Assembly (NCBI RefSeq): GCF_900103135.1
Contig: NZ_FNGO01000008.1
Coordinates: forward strand, 50,470-114,469
DNA: 64,000 nt
Source of the DNA: Halarsenatibacter silvermanii
GTDB lineage: Bacteria; Bacillota; Halanaerobiia; Halanaerobiales; Halarsenatibacteraceae
Reading direction: 5' to 3'
Numbering within the stretch: the first letter of the stretch is position 1; each line of letters starts with the position of its first letter. The position numbers were made by a program, and so were the translations under genes. A model generated the notes under the pieces. It saw only the letters and a program-made list of their open reading frames with translations. It made no database searches and had not been told where the DNA came from. Below are positions 44,055 to 52,045 of the stretch, piece by piece.

Positions 44055-45062
44055 ATGAAAAACCTTTCAGTTACGATGGTGCTGTTTATGATTATATTGG
44101 TTTTCCTGGGGGTTTTCGGATCGGAGAGAATTCAGGCGGCAGAAGCGGTTATACATCTCCCGGAAAGAGCTGAGGTCACCAGTCCTGAAATTTATCTGGA
44201 GAACATCGCTGACATTTCTGCTGATGAGGCTGAGAAAGATATTATCCGCAGCATTAAAATCGACAGGTTTACCAATCTGCACAGCAGCAAAAATCTTTCC
44301 CGCCGGCTGATAGAACTGCATGTTCGCAACAGCGGCTTTTCCCGGGAAGAGTTTCAAATTACCGGTGCCGAGGAAGTTGCTGTTGAGATCAAAAGCAGGA
44401 ATATTTCCGAATCGGCAGTTTTTTCGGAACTCAAAGAAAAGATCGAGGGATATTTTTACGAGAGCTCCGAATATTCTCTGCCTGCCGGTGAATTCACCAC
44501 CACCATCGAACTGAAGAGTGATCCTGAAGAAATTTTGATTCCGGCCGGTGAAGCAGAGGTAAAATTGAGCGGCACCAATTTTGATCGTGGCGGCAGAGTC
44601 CAGCAGCCGATCGATGTTTTTATAGAAGGCGAAAGATGGGACAGAATCTTCCTTGAACTCTTCATAGAGCATGAGTTTGAAACCTACAAGCTGGGAGAAA
44701 ATGTTGAGCGCGGCCAGAGGGTAGACGACGATCAGCTTTTCCAGGAACGGGTTAGAGTCTCTCAGCTGCCCCAAAAACCGATTCTCAGCCTGGAGGACGA
44801 ACTGGTTCAGGAGGGCGAATATACCAGAGATTACAATGCCGGGCAGATTTTGACCGCTGATATGATGGAAATGCCGATCCTGATCAGGCATGGAGATAAA
44901 ATCTCAGGAAGAGCCAGCGAGGGCGGTATCAATATAACGGTCACGGTCATAGCCCGGGACAGAGGCAGACTCAGCGATATAATAACTGTGGAGAACAGCA
45001 TGAGTGGTGAGAGAAAAGAAGCCAGAGTTTTAAGTGAAGATATGGTGGAAATTGTCGATTGA
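44055..45062 (+). CDS. flgA: Flagellar P-ring assembly chaperone FlgA
   Basis: About 335 residues with a signal peptide (~5-28) and a C-terminal SAF/FlgA domain (LGENVERGQRVDDDQLFQERV ... TRDYNAGQILTADMMEMPILIRHGDKI, in parts). FlgA helps FlgI form the P ring in the periplasm. It is followed by flgH and flgI, which supports a complete ring system. The N-terminal portion is less conserved. Confidence 0.88.
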   Translation: MKNLSVTMVLFMIILVFLGVFGSERIQAAEAVIHLPERAEVTSPEIYLENIADISADEAEKDIIRSIKIDRFTNLHSSKNLSRRLIELHVRNSGFSREEFQITGAEEVAVEIKSRNISESAVFSELKEKIEGYFYESSEYSLPAGEFTTTIELKSDPEEILIPAGEAEVKLSGTNFDRGGRVQQPIDVFIEGERWDRIFLELFIEHEFETYKLGENVERGQRVDDDQLFQERVRVSQLPQKPILSLEDELVQEGEYTRDYNAGQILTADMMEMPILIRHGDKISGRASEGGINITVTVIARDRGRLSDIITVENSMSGERKEARVLSEDMVEIVD

Positions 45063-45080
45063 TATAAATCGAATTTTTGC

Positions 45081-45110
45081 CTGCCGGTTCATCGCCGATA
45101 AAGCCGGCAG
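45081..45110 (+). other. Hairpin between flgA and flgH
   Basis: A 7-bp perfect stem, ctgccgg (45081-45087) with ccggcag (45104-45110), in the 71-bp gap. There is no T-run, so it is not a typical terminator; it may stabilise or process the mRNA. Confidence 0.35.
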
Positions 45111-45133
45111 AAACCATAATTGGGGTGAAGCAA

Positions 45134-45760
45134 ATGAAAGTCAAAAACCTGATAGACAGCAGTACTTATAGAAAATCCGCGGGTGAGATTATTCCCGCGC
45201 TGATCCTGCTCGTTGCTGTGAGTCTTTTGCTGACATCATCTGTCCAGGCTACATCACTCTGGGAAGATGATGGAACCAGCATGTACAGCGATAAGGAGGT
45301 TTTCGAAGAGGGAGACTTGATCACCATAGAGATAGATGAAGCCGCAACAGCCATCCAGGATGCCGACAGCGATATTTCTCGAGAGGCCGATGTGGAGCTG
45401 GAGCAGGGAAGAGGACTGCTGGATTTTATAAACCCCTTTTCCACGGGTTATTCAGCTTCGGAATCTTCTGAAGGCATAACTCAGCGCAGCGGTTCCTTAG
45501 AAGCTGATATAACTGTGAGGGTGGAGGAAGTTAACGACAACGGGAACCTGAGGGTGATCGGTGATAAGAGTATTACTATAAACGACGAAACCCAGGTTAT
45601 TCAGCTTTCGGGCATACTCAGAGAGGATGATGTAGCGGCCGATAATACAGCCCAGTCACATCATCTATCCGATCCGGAGATAAAATATGATGGAGAGGGC
45701 ATGGTGGGAGACACCCAGGATCAGGGTATAGTAAGCCGTCTCTTCAATGCTATCTTTTAA
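45134..45760 (+). CDS. flgH: Flagellar L-ring protein FlgH, non-lipoprotein form
   Basis: A 208-residue protein with a signal peptide (residues ~15-39, ending SSVQATSLW) and the FlgH core: GDLITIEIDEAATA, GNLRVIGDKSITIND, VIQLSGILREDDVAADNTAQS. It forms the ring in the outer membrane. FlgH of Proteobacteria is a lipoprotein, but this protein contains no cysteine, so no lipobox exists. ATG 45134 follows ggggtgaagcaa; an upstream in-frame ATG (45077) lies before the hairpin and has no good site. Confidence 0.9.
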   Translation: MKVKNLIDSSTYRKSAGEIIPALILLVAVSLLLTSSVQATSLWEDDGTSMYSDKEVFEEGDLITIEIDEAATAIQDADSDISREADVELEQGRGLLDFINPFSTGYSASESSEGITQRSGSLEADITVRVEEVNDNGNLRVIGDKSITINDETQVIQLSGILREDDVAADNTAQSHHLSDPEIKYDGEGMVGDTQDQGIVSRLFNAIF

Positions 45761-45775
45761 CAGAGGTGAAAAGTG

Positions 45776-46900
45776 ATGAAATCTTTATTGGAGATTTCAG
45801 GTCGGATAGTGAGATTATTAGCTGTATTTTTGCTGACGGCTTTCTGCCTGACAATTTTTCTACAGCCGGCAGCTGCTGATGATCCGATGGTCACCATCGG
45901 CGATATCACCAGAACCGAAGGTGCCCGCAGCAATCAGCTGGTCGGTTATGGACTGGTAACCGGGCTGGGCCGCTCGGGAGATTCGACCCGAAGCCAGGCC
46001 ACGGTGCAGAGCATCGCCAATATGCTGGGTGAATATGGGGTGGAGGTCAGCCCAGATCAGGTCGAAGGCCAGAATATCGCCGCTGTAATGGTGACTGCCG
46101 ATCTGCCTCACGATGCCAGCACGGGAGACACCTTAGACGTCCAGGTGAGCGCCATAGGAGATGCTGACAGTCTGGCCGGCGGCATGCTTGTCCGCACCCC
46201 TCTGGAGGCTCCGACGGGCGAGGTCTATGCCGTAGCCCAGGGCTCGGTCTCTCTGGGAGGAGAAGAAGGGGAACATCCGACTTCGGCCAGGGTGTCCGGC
46301 GGCGGCATCATAGAACGAACCGTCGATTATCAGCTTGATCGAGATGTTTTGGACCTTGCCCTCCATAATGGAAATTTTCGCACCGCCAGCGAGATAGTGG
46401 ATGAGATCAACGATCATTTTGCCGATCTTTCCGGAGCCGATGAGATAGCCCAGGCAGAACACGAGAGCAAAGTCAGAGTCGAAATTCCTCCAGAATACAG
46501 TAATGACGTCGTGGGTTTTATCGCTGAGGTTAACGATCTCGAAGTTCAGCCCACCATGACTGCCAGAGTTGTGATCAATGAAAACGATGGCACCATAGTA
46601 AAGGGTCATAATGCCCGCATATCGACTGTTTCCGTAGCTCATAAAAATATGTCTGTTACCGTTTCCTCCGACAGCACCATTCAACAGGGTGAAGAAGAGG
46701 AGGAGGCCTTCATAGAAGAAGAACAGGAGATGGAGATAGAGGATGAACAGGAAAATTCAATGGTTGTAGAAGGCGGCTCCAATACCGGCGATCTAATCAC
46801 CGCCCTCAATGCGGTGGGAGCCGATGCCAGCGACATGGTATCTATTTTGCAGGAGATAGAGGCTGCCGGTGCTCTGCATGCCGAACTGGAAGTGAGGTAA
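45776..46900 (+). CDS. flgI: Flagellar P-ring protein FlgI
   Basis: A 374-residue secreted protein: a signal peptide (~10-34), then IGDITRTEGARSNQLVGYGLVTGLGRSGD (in part), the strongly conserved start of FlgI. Also clear are DVQVSAIGDADSLAGGMLVRTPL and the C-terminal DLITALNAVGADASDMVSILQEIEAAGALHAELEV pattern (in parts). It forms the periplasmic ring around the rod. An acidic insert lies at ~305-335. Confidence 0.95.
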   Translation: MKSLLEISGRIVRLLAVFLLTAFCLTIFLQPAAADDPMVTIGDITRTEGARSNQLVGYGLVTGLGRSGDSTRSQATVQSIANMLGEYGVEVSPDQVEGQNIAAVMVTADLPHDASTGDTLDVQVSAIGDADSLAGGMLVRTPLEAPTGEVYAVAQGSVSLGGEEGEHPTSARVSGGGIIERTVDYQLDRDVLDLALHNGNFRTASEIVDEINDHFADLSGADEIAQAEHESKVRVEIPPEYSNDVVGFIAEVNDLEVQPTMTARVVINENDGTIVKGHNARISTVSVAHKNMSVTVSSDSTIQQGEEEEEAFIEEEQEMEIEDEQENSMVVEGGSNTGDLITALNAVGADASDMVSILQEIEAAGALHAELEVR

Positions 46901-46950
46901 GGAGTCAGTAAGGATTGAAGTTTTTCTATGAAATTGAGGAGGTTTAAAGG

Positions 46951-47313
46951 ATGGATATTGATTTTCCCGCCAATTCTCCGGCCGATCATCAGGAGATATT
47001 GAATCAGCAGACCGATAAAGATGACCCTGCCGGGATGATAGATGAGATCGCTGACCGCTCGCAAACCGCCGGAGAAATAGAGGATATTCATGATGAAGAA
47101 CTGAAAGAAGCTATAAGCGATTTTGTGGGGCTTTTTGTTCAGCAGATGTTCGGTGCCATGAGAGATACCGTACCCGATGATGGATTAATCGACGGCGGTT
47201 ACGCTGAGGATGTATTTACCGAAAAGCTGGACGAAGAGCTGGCCGGCAGAGGGGCTGCCCAAGCTCAGTTTAAACGCCTGAACGAGACGATATACCGTCA
47301 GTTGAGCCAGTGA
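46951..47313 (+). CDS. flgJ: Rod-binding protein FlgJ, N-terminal type without muramidase domain
   Basis: A 120-residue protein with the rod-capping domain only (LKEAISDFVGLFVQQMFGAMRDTVPDDGLIDGGYAEDVFTEKLDEELA, in part: FVQQMFGAMRDTV). The glucosaminidase domain found at the C-terminus of proteobacterial FlgJ is missing, as in many non-proteobacterial homologues. A separate enzyme should therefore open the cell wall for the rod; the next gene is a candidate. A gaggaggt site precedes the ATG. Confidence 0.88.
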   Translation: MDIDFPANSPADHQEILNQQTDKDDPAGMIDEIADRSQTAGEIEDIHDEELKEAISDFVGLFVQQMFGAMRDTVPDDGLIDGGYAEDVFTEKLDEELAGRGAAQAQFKRLNETIYRQLSQ

Positions 47314-47355
47314 TTTCTGCTCATCTTTTCTGAAAATCGAAAGGAGAGGGCTTTT

Positions 47356-49995
47356 TTGCTTGATCTCATCCGGCAGAGTTTTCAGAAGAAATACAATCCA
47401 GGTTCCGAATCTTTTTTTACAGCTCACATCGGGGTCCATGCTGCCTTTTTTACTATGATGCTGGTGATTTTTTCTATCGGGTTTTCACCGGTCGACCCGG
47501 GTACAGCCGCTGCTGCAAATATCGGCGGGAGTGGGGAGCTTCAGCAATTTTATGCTCAGGATGAGCAGATAAGAATAAAGCACGACCAGAATGATCACAG
47601 CCGGGAGATAGAGCTGCTGGAAACCTCCCGGGTGCTCGATCCTGAAAGCGGTGAAGCCATTTATCTCGAGCCGGGCAATTACAGAGTTGATTTCGAGCAG
47701 ACAGGAATGGGTGAAATACACTCTGTGCAGATATTTGCCTCCGATTCTCGCTCCCGGGTTATGACGGTCCGAAAAGAAGCTGAAAGAGCCGGTTTTGCTG
47801 CCTTGAATATCATAGGTCCCGATGAGACAGCTGAAGATGATGATCTCTGGCGGCTGCAGGTGGGGGAAAAGCAGGAACGCGATGAAGCCGAGCAGCTGCT
47901 GGACAGGCTGCAGGAGGCAGGTTTTCAGGGCTGGATTACCACCACGTCTTCAGAAGAGAGCGGTTTCAAATTTTATTCGCCGGAAGCTGCCGACGGTGAG
48001 CAGAAGACTATCGCTGCCGACAGATTGGAGATAGAGGGCGAAATGATGGCTGTCGATGGAATCAGACTAAACGGTGCCGGGCTGATTAAAAGCGGCCCGG
48101 AAATAGACGTTCTGGGCTGGATGCCGATTGACAGGGCGGTAAAATATAAAATTTCACCTCTGGCCCGGCAGTATATTCCTGGAGCTGAAGAAGAGGCTCT
48201 CAGGGCCCTGGCAGTAGCTCTCAGATCAAGATTTCTCAGCGATTATTTGTACTCCGAAGAGGGGTATCTGGAGCTGGCTGAACTGGGGTCTGAAGCTGAG
48301 AGAGGAAAGATCACTGCAGCCTGTAAGTCAGCGGTCTATGCCACCGCGGGTGAGTATTTGAGCAGGAAAAGAGAGCTGATGAGAGGGTATTATCATCCCG
48401 ACAGTGGAGGAGTTACAGCTGAGCCAGAAGGCCTGCTGGACGAAAAAAGACCCTCTGTTAGGACCGCCAGGGAGGGACTGAGCTGGCAGGAAGATAAATA
48501 CGCTGAGAAAAATACCTGGACTCAAAACTTCGGGTTGACCTTTATCGAAAACGAGCTGCTCTCGCGTCTTGTCGACTTGAATCCTGATCTGCAGGTTATG
48601 CCGTCCACTCTGGAGGAAATAGAAGTTGAGGATAGAGAAGGCTCGGGCAGGGTCTCCAGACTGGTTTTTCACACCGGATCCGGCAGTTTTGTGATAGAAG
48701 ATGAGGACATTTATGAAATTTTTGCCAAGGAATCCGAGAATTTTGAACTGCCTTCTCTTTTGTTCGAGATAGAAGAATACACTCAAAACGATGAAGTTTA
48801 TCGATTTCGTCTAACAGGTCGTGGAAAGGGTCATGGAATGGGGCTGCCGCTTTCCTCGGCGGCTTTGGCTGCCCGGGAAGGAACTGACCGCCGGGAAATA
48901 CTTTCTGTTTATCATGGAGCTGAGATCATCGGACTGGAAGATCTGCTTATAACCGAGAGGGCGGTCGATGCCAGTGTCCAGCTCGGGATAGATTATCAGG
49001 AACTCCGGCAGTTTACCATTGAAGGCCGCCGGGTTTTCAACGTCATAGAATTCAACCAGCGCCGTTCTCGTTATGATATGCAGCTTTTTCTGGCCGGTGA
49101 CAGCATTGAAAGCGGTCCGGAGAGCCTGGCCGGACTGGGTGAGAGAAAGGGAGCTCTGGTCGGCGTGAACGGGGGATATTTCGATTATCAGGGCAGGCCT
49201 CTCGGACTTTTATACAGGGAGGGTGAGACTATTTCCACCACTCCGCCGGGTTTATCCCGTACAGCTTTAGCAGGGGATCAAAAAGACAATTTTAACATAG
49301 CCAGATACGAATGGTCTGCGAAAATAAGAACAGGTGATATCGAGCTCGATGTATCGGGTGTCAATCGCCCGGCCCGGGATGGCGAACTTACTCTGATAAA
49401 TGATCATTATGGTGATTTACCTCCCCGCCAGCGCAATGTGGGAGTCGAAGTTCTGGTGGTGGATGATAGGATAAGAGGAATGCACAGAGGACAGCTTTCC
49501 TACCCCCTGGAAATTCCTTCGGGTGGCTATTTAATTCAGGCCCGGGGAGAAGCCGCCAGCCGGCTCAGCCAGGCGGAAACCGGAGATCCGCTGGAAATCA
49601 GAGAGAATATCAAACCCGAATCGGAGCTGCCCGGAGAGATAGATTTTATTCTCGGCGCCGGTCCGCAGCTGATCGAAGAGGGCTCGGTGAATATAACCTC
49701 CGAGGAGGAATCTTTCCAGGAGGATATAGTCTCCGGCAGGGCTCCACGAACAGCTGTGGGTATTACCGAGGACGATAAGCTTCTGCTGGTCACCGTCGAT
49801 GGACGTCAGCCCGAGCGCAGCATGGGTGTATCTCTGGAGGGACTGGCAGACATTCTGCTCAAGCTGGGAGCTGATGAGGCCGTCAATCTTGATGGTGGCG
49901 ATTCTTCTTCTATGCTGGTCAGAGGTTTCACCATGAATGTGCCCAGCGGATATAGGGAGGTCAGCAACTCACTTTTGATCGTACCGGAAAACTAA
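47356..49995 (+). CDS. SPOR-like / SpoIID / phosphodiester glycosidase (NAGPA) fusion protein
   Basis: An 879-residue exported protein. A signal or anchor segment (~25-50) is followed by a SPOR-like repeat (~110-200), a SpoIID-type domain (~255-525) with EEALRALAVALRS (Glu280 at the place of the SpoIID catalytic Glu) and GRGKGHGMGLPLS (~488-500), and a NAGPA/DUF2233 phosphodiester glycosidase domain (~565-879) with VGVNGGYFDY (~602) and NLDGGDSSSMLV (~843). SpoIID enzymes are lytic transglycosylases acting on denuded glycan; NAGPA domains cleave sugar phosphodiesters. It starts with TTG after aaggagagggc, 42 bp behind flgJ, and closes the flagellar locus. Confidence 0.82.
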   Translation: MLDLIRQSFQKKYNPGSESFFTAHIGVHAAFFTMMLVIFSIGFSPVDPGTAAAANIGGSGELQQFYAQDEQIRIKHDQNDHSREIELLETSRVLDPESGEAIYLEPGNYRVDFEQTGMGEIHSVQIFASDSRSRVMTVRKEAERAGFAALNIIGPDETAEDDDLWRLQVGEKQERDEAEQLLDRLQEAGFQGWITTTSSEESGFKFYSPEAADGEQKTIAADRLEIEGEMMAVDGIRLNGAGLIKSGPEIDVLGWMPIDRAVKYKISPLARQYIPGAEEEALRALAVALRSRFLSDYLYSEEGYLELAELGSEAERGKITAACKSAVYATAGEYLSRKRELMRGYYHPDSGGVTAEPEGLLDEKRPSVRTAREGLSWQEDKYAEKNTWTQNFGLTFIENELLSRLVDLNPDLQVMPSTLEEIEVEDREGSGRVSRLVFHTGSGSFVIEDEDIYEIFAKESENFELPSLLFEIEEYTQNDEVYRFRLTGRGKGHGMGLPLSSAALAAREGTDRREILSVYHGAEIIGLEDLLITERAVDASVQLGIDYQELRQFTIEGRRVFNVIEFNQRRSRYDMQLFLAGDSIESGPESLAGLGERKGALVGVNGGYFDYQGRPLGLLYREGETISTTPPGLSRTALAGDQKDNFNIARYEWSAKIRTGDIELDVSGVNRPARDGELTLINDHYGDLPPRQRNVGVEVLVVDDRIRGMHRGQLSYPLEIPSGGYLIQARGEAASRLSQAETGDPLEIRENIKPESELPGEIDFILGAGPQLIEEGSVNITSEEESFQEDIVSGRAPRTAVGITEDDKLLLVTVDGRQPERSMGVSLEGLADILLKLGADEAVNLDGGDSSSMLVRGFTMNVPSGYREVSNSLLIVPEN

Positions 49996-50038
49996 ACTAA
50001 AGCGGCGGAAAAATTTCCTTGTGAACGAAGCTTTATAT
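49987..50038 (+). repeat. Direct duplication, left copy
   Basis: Begins gaaaactaaact, covering the last codons and stop of the SpoIID fusion gene, and ends ttgtgaacgaagctttatat. It recurs at 50251-50301 with few differences. Confidence 0.75.
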
Positions 50039-50042
50039 ATTC

Positions 50043-50131
50043 GGATCTTCTTGTTATCAGATGATAGATACCGTATAAGATCACTATCATGACAATAATG
50101 GCTGGAAGATATAAAGCAAAGTGATACTCGA
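50043..50131 (-). repeat. Dispersed intergenic repeat, copy D (inverted)
   Basis: The reverse complement matches 8730-8813 of copy B over about 85 bp, including cgagtatcactt, ttatatcttccagccatt and catgatagtgatcttat blocks, with scattered substitutions. This is too long to be chance. Confidence 0.8.
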
Positions 50132-50159
50132 AATTTTTCGAAACTCAGGTTGAGTCCAT

Positions 50160-50250
50160 GGCCAAAAAATAGTGTCCCCGGCTCAGGAGGTGCCGGGCTG
50201 AGCGGGAGCTCAGGGAAGAGATCTCGCGAAGGGAGCGCAATTTTTTGGCC
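50160..50250 (+). ncRNA. Candidate structured element closed by 11-bp inverted repeat
   Basis: ggccaaaaaat (50160-50170) pairs perfectly with attttttggcc (50240-50250). Inside lie cccggc/gccggg (50177-50182 / 50192-50197), ctgagc/gctcag (50198-50203 / 50208-50213) with a GGGA tetraloop of GNRA type, and a weaker gcg/cgc hairpin (50226-50228 / 50236-50238), i.e. a multi-branched fold. The closing stem is symmetric, so the strand is not certain. No known RNA family was recognised. Confidence 0.4.
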
Positions 50251-50301
50251 GAAAACTAAACTTATGCCGGGGAAAATTTCATTGTGAACGAAGCTTTATA
50301 T
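50251..50301 (+). repeat. Direct duplication, right copy
   Basis: gaaaactaaactta...ggaaaatttcattgtgaacgaag-type sequence repeats 49987-50038. The two copies flank the inverted repeat D and the structured element. Confidence 0.75.
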
Positions 50302-50361
50302 CTTACAGTACAACTAAATGAGGTTTTTACACACCTATTAGCAACTGAAGACAAGAAGATC
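50288..50361 (-). repeat. Dispersed intergenic repeat, copy C (inverted relative to copy A)
   Basis: The reverse complement starts ggatcttcttgtcttcagttg and runs through taataggtgtgtaaaaac to tgtaagatataaagcttc, matching copy A (3549-3614) along its length. Confidence 0.75.
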
Positions 50362-50431
50362 CATATATTCCAGTATAATTAAATAGGTTATTTTTGACAC
50401 ACATATTTACCAGCTGCAGTCAGGAAAATCC
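50362..50431 (-). repeat. Dispersed intergenic repeat, copy E (inverted, diverged)
   Basis: The reverse complement reads attttcctgactgcagctgg, then taaatatgtgtgtcaaaaat and tatactggaatatatgg; it is a more diverged copy of A placed in tandem with copy C. Confidence 0.6.
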
Positions 50432-50468
50432 GTAATAAATAAATATTTTTTAATAAAGGATGGGAAAG

Positions 50469-51053
50469 ATGAAGCCTCTAAACCATGTCAAAAAACTATT
50501 GATAGTAAAGACTGCTGTTCTGCTGATATTATTCGCTTTTTTGGCCGGCAATCAGCTTCAGGCTCAAGAAAGACAGCCGGCCAGGCTGGAAAGACTCAAT
50601 TACAGCATCAATACTGACACCGCAGATATTACCAGCTTGGATATAGAGGCGATCACGTTCGGTCTGGAGTTCAAACTGACCGATATCAATTATCTGGAGA
50701 CCTCTCTGAGATATGATAACGATGATCTCGACCTGCAGGGCACCTGGCTGATAGATTTTACCGAAGATACACCTCACGATATGAGGCTGAGATTGAATTT
50801 GAGCTCCGAGGATGGCCTCGACAGTTTCGAACCGGCTCTAGGAGTGGGAGGCAGGTTTCCTCGAGAAGGTCGAGAACATTATTTTTTCGGTCATCTGGAT
50901 TATTATTTTGATGTGTCCAGCTCCAGTCTGGTCTATAATGGTGGGGTCGGATATCCTTTAACCTACAACAGCAATATAAAGCTTTCAATCGGTAATGCTT
51001 TCTGGGATAGAGATGATCATCAGTTAAATTTCGGCATGGAAATCGAATTTTAA
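50469..51053 (+). CDS. Small outer-membrane beta-barrel protein, unknown
   Basis: A 194-residue exported protein: a signal peptide (hydrophobic residues ~12-30, cleavage near NQLQAQE), then alternating polar/apolar strands (FGLEFKLTDINYLETSLRY; KLSIGNAFW) and the C-terminal strand LNFGMEIEF. The terminal Phe is a classic outer-membrane insertion signal. It is probably a small barrel of eight or so strands. ATG 50469 fits the aagga site; an ATG at 50460 touches it. It is the first gene after the repeat patch and lies 21 bp before the heptose kinase gene. Confidence 0.65.
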   Translation: MKPLNHVKKLLIVKTAVLLILFAFLAGNQLQAQERQPARLERLNYSINTDTADITSLDIEAITFGLEFKLTDINYLETSLRYDNDDLDLQGTWLIDFTEDTPHDMRLRLNLSSEDGLDSFEPALGVGGRFPREGREHYFFGHLDYYFDVSSSSLVYNGGVGYPLTYNSNIKLSIGNAFWDRDDHQLNFGMEIEF

Positions 51054-51074
51054 AATTCTGGAGGCAGATTTTTA

Positions 51075-52043
51075 ATGAATGAACTGGAAAAATTCACCGG
51101 GGTCAGCGTAATGATCATAGGCGATCTGATAATGGATCAGTTTATTTACGGCCAACCTTCCCGCATTTCGCGTGAGGCTCCGGTATTAATTCTGGATGAA
51201 ACCGACCGCCGAATCAAACCCGGGGGAGCCGGCAATGCAGCAGTAAACGTATCCTCGCTGGGCGGGGATGCGCATCTGGTTTCACCGACGGGGAATGATA
51301 ATTCCTGGCGCAGGCTGGCCGGAGTTCTGGAGGAGTATGATATATCCACGGATGGGGTTGAGGTTTCTGACAGCATCTCTTCAGCCGTCAAAACGAGAAT
51401 TATGGCCGGCAGCGATCAAATAGTCAGGCAGCAGGTTGTCAGAGTTGACAGCCTGGAAGCCGATCTTGTCAGTGATGATCACCGCCGGGCGATTGAGGAA
51501 TACGTTAAATCGATGATTTCGAAGGTTGACGCTGTGATTTTTTCCGATTATGGACTGGGGCTTTTCAGCGAAGATTTGATCGGCAGACTGCTCGAGATAT
51601 GCAGAAAGAGCAGCACTCCTTCCATCACCGACAGCCGTTATCAGCTCCTCAAATTTTCCGGAACGACGATTGCGACCCCAAATCTGGAGGAGGCAGGGCG
51701 AGCGGTCGGATTTGAACCAAAATCAGATGCGGAGGTACTGCAGGTCGGAAGGCAAATTCTCTCGCAGCTGAAGAGCGAATATCTGCTTATTACCCGGGGC
51801 AGGGATGGTATGACTCTCTTTTACAGTGAGGACGATTACGAACATATACCTGTCAGCAATAAGCTGGATGTATACGATGTGACCGGGGCGGGAGACACCG
51901 TTGCAGCCGCTGTGGCTGTGGGCATGGGGGCCGATATGGCTGTGGGCAGGGCCGTTAGACTGGCCAACAAAGCGGCCGGGGTAGCTGTTAAAAAAGAAGG
52001 TGCTGCTCCTGTTTATCTGGACGAACTGAAAGAGGTTGTATAA
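51075..52043 (+). CDS. rfaE1: D-glycero-beta-D-manno-heptose-7-phosphate kinase (RfaE1/HldE N-domain)
   Basis: A 322-residue PfkB/ribokinase-family sugar kinase. It has the family start VSVMIIGDLIMDQFIYG, GGAGNAAVNVSSLGGDAHLV (in part: GGAGNAAVNVSSLGG) and the catalytic DVTGAGDTVAAA near 270. It matches the N-terminal half of HldE, which phosphorylates heptose-7-phosphate for ADP-heptose. The adenylyltransferase half is the next gene, 2 bp on, so the enzyme is split as in many non-enterobacterial species. Confidence 0.9.
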   Translation: MNELEKFTGVSVMIIGDLIMDQFIYGQPSRISREAPVLILDETDRRIKPGGAGNAAVNVSSLGGDAHLVSPTGNDNSWRRLAGVLEEYDISTDGVEVSDSISSAVKTRIMAGSDQIVRQQVVRVDSLEADLVSDDHRRAIEEYVKSMISKVDAVIFSDYGLGLFSEDLIGRLLEICRKSSTPSITDSRYQLLKFSGTTIATPNLEEAGRAVGFEPKSDAEVLQVGRQILSQLKSEYLLITRGRDGMTLFYSEDDYEHIPVSNKLDVYDVTGAGDTVAAAVAVGMGADMAVGRAVRLANKAAGVAVKKEGAAPVYLDELKEVV

Positions 52044-52045
52044 TC

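Larger units (their letters stand above)
49996..50468 (+). other. 473-bp noncoding repeat region
   Basis: No gene is supported here. The stretch holds the end of one 52-bp direct duplication, an inverted copy of the right part of repeat B (50043-50131), a structured element (50160-50250), the second direct duplication (50251-50301), and two adjacent inverted copies of repeat A (50288-50361 and 50362-50431), then the leader of the beta-barrel gene. Confidence 0.75.

Noticed and set aside
45065..45101. Sigma-28 promoter before flgH (TAAA and GCCGATAA)
   Set aside because: The spacing is 25 bp where about 15 is needed, and the GCCGATAA lies in the loop of a hairpin.
50394..50422. Promoter in repeat copy E (perfect TTGACA)
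   Set aside because: No acceptable -10 element lies 16-18 bp downstream.
49996..50468. CRISPR array
   Set aside because: The repeats are few, long, diverged and partly inverted, with no regular spacers and no cas gene.
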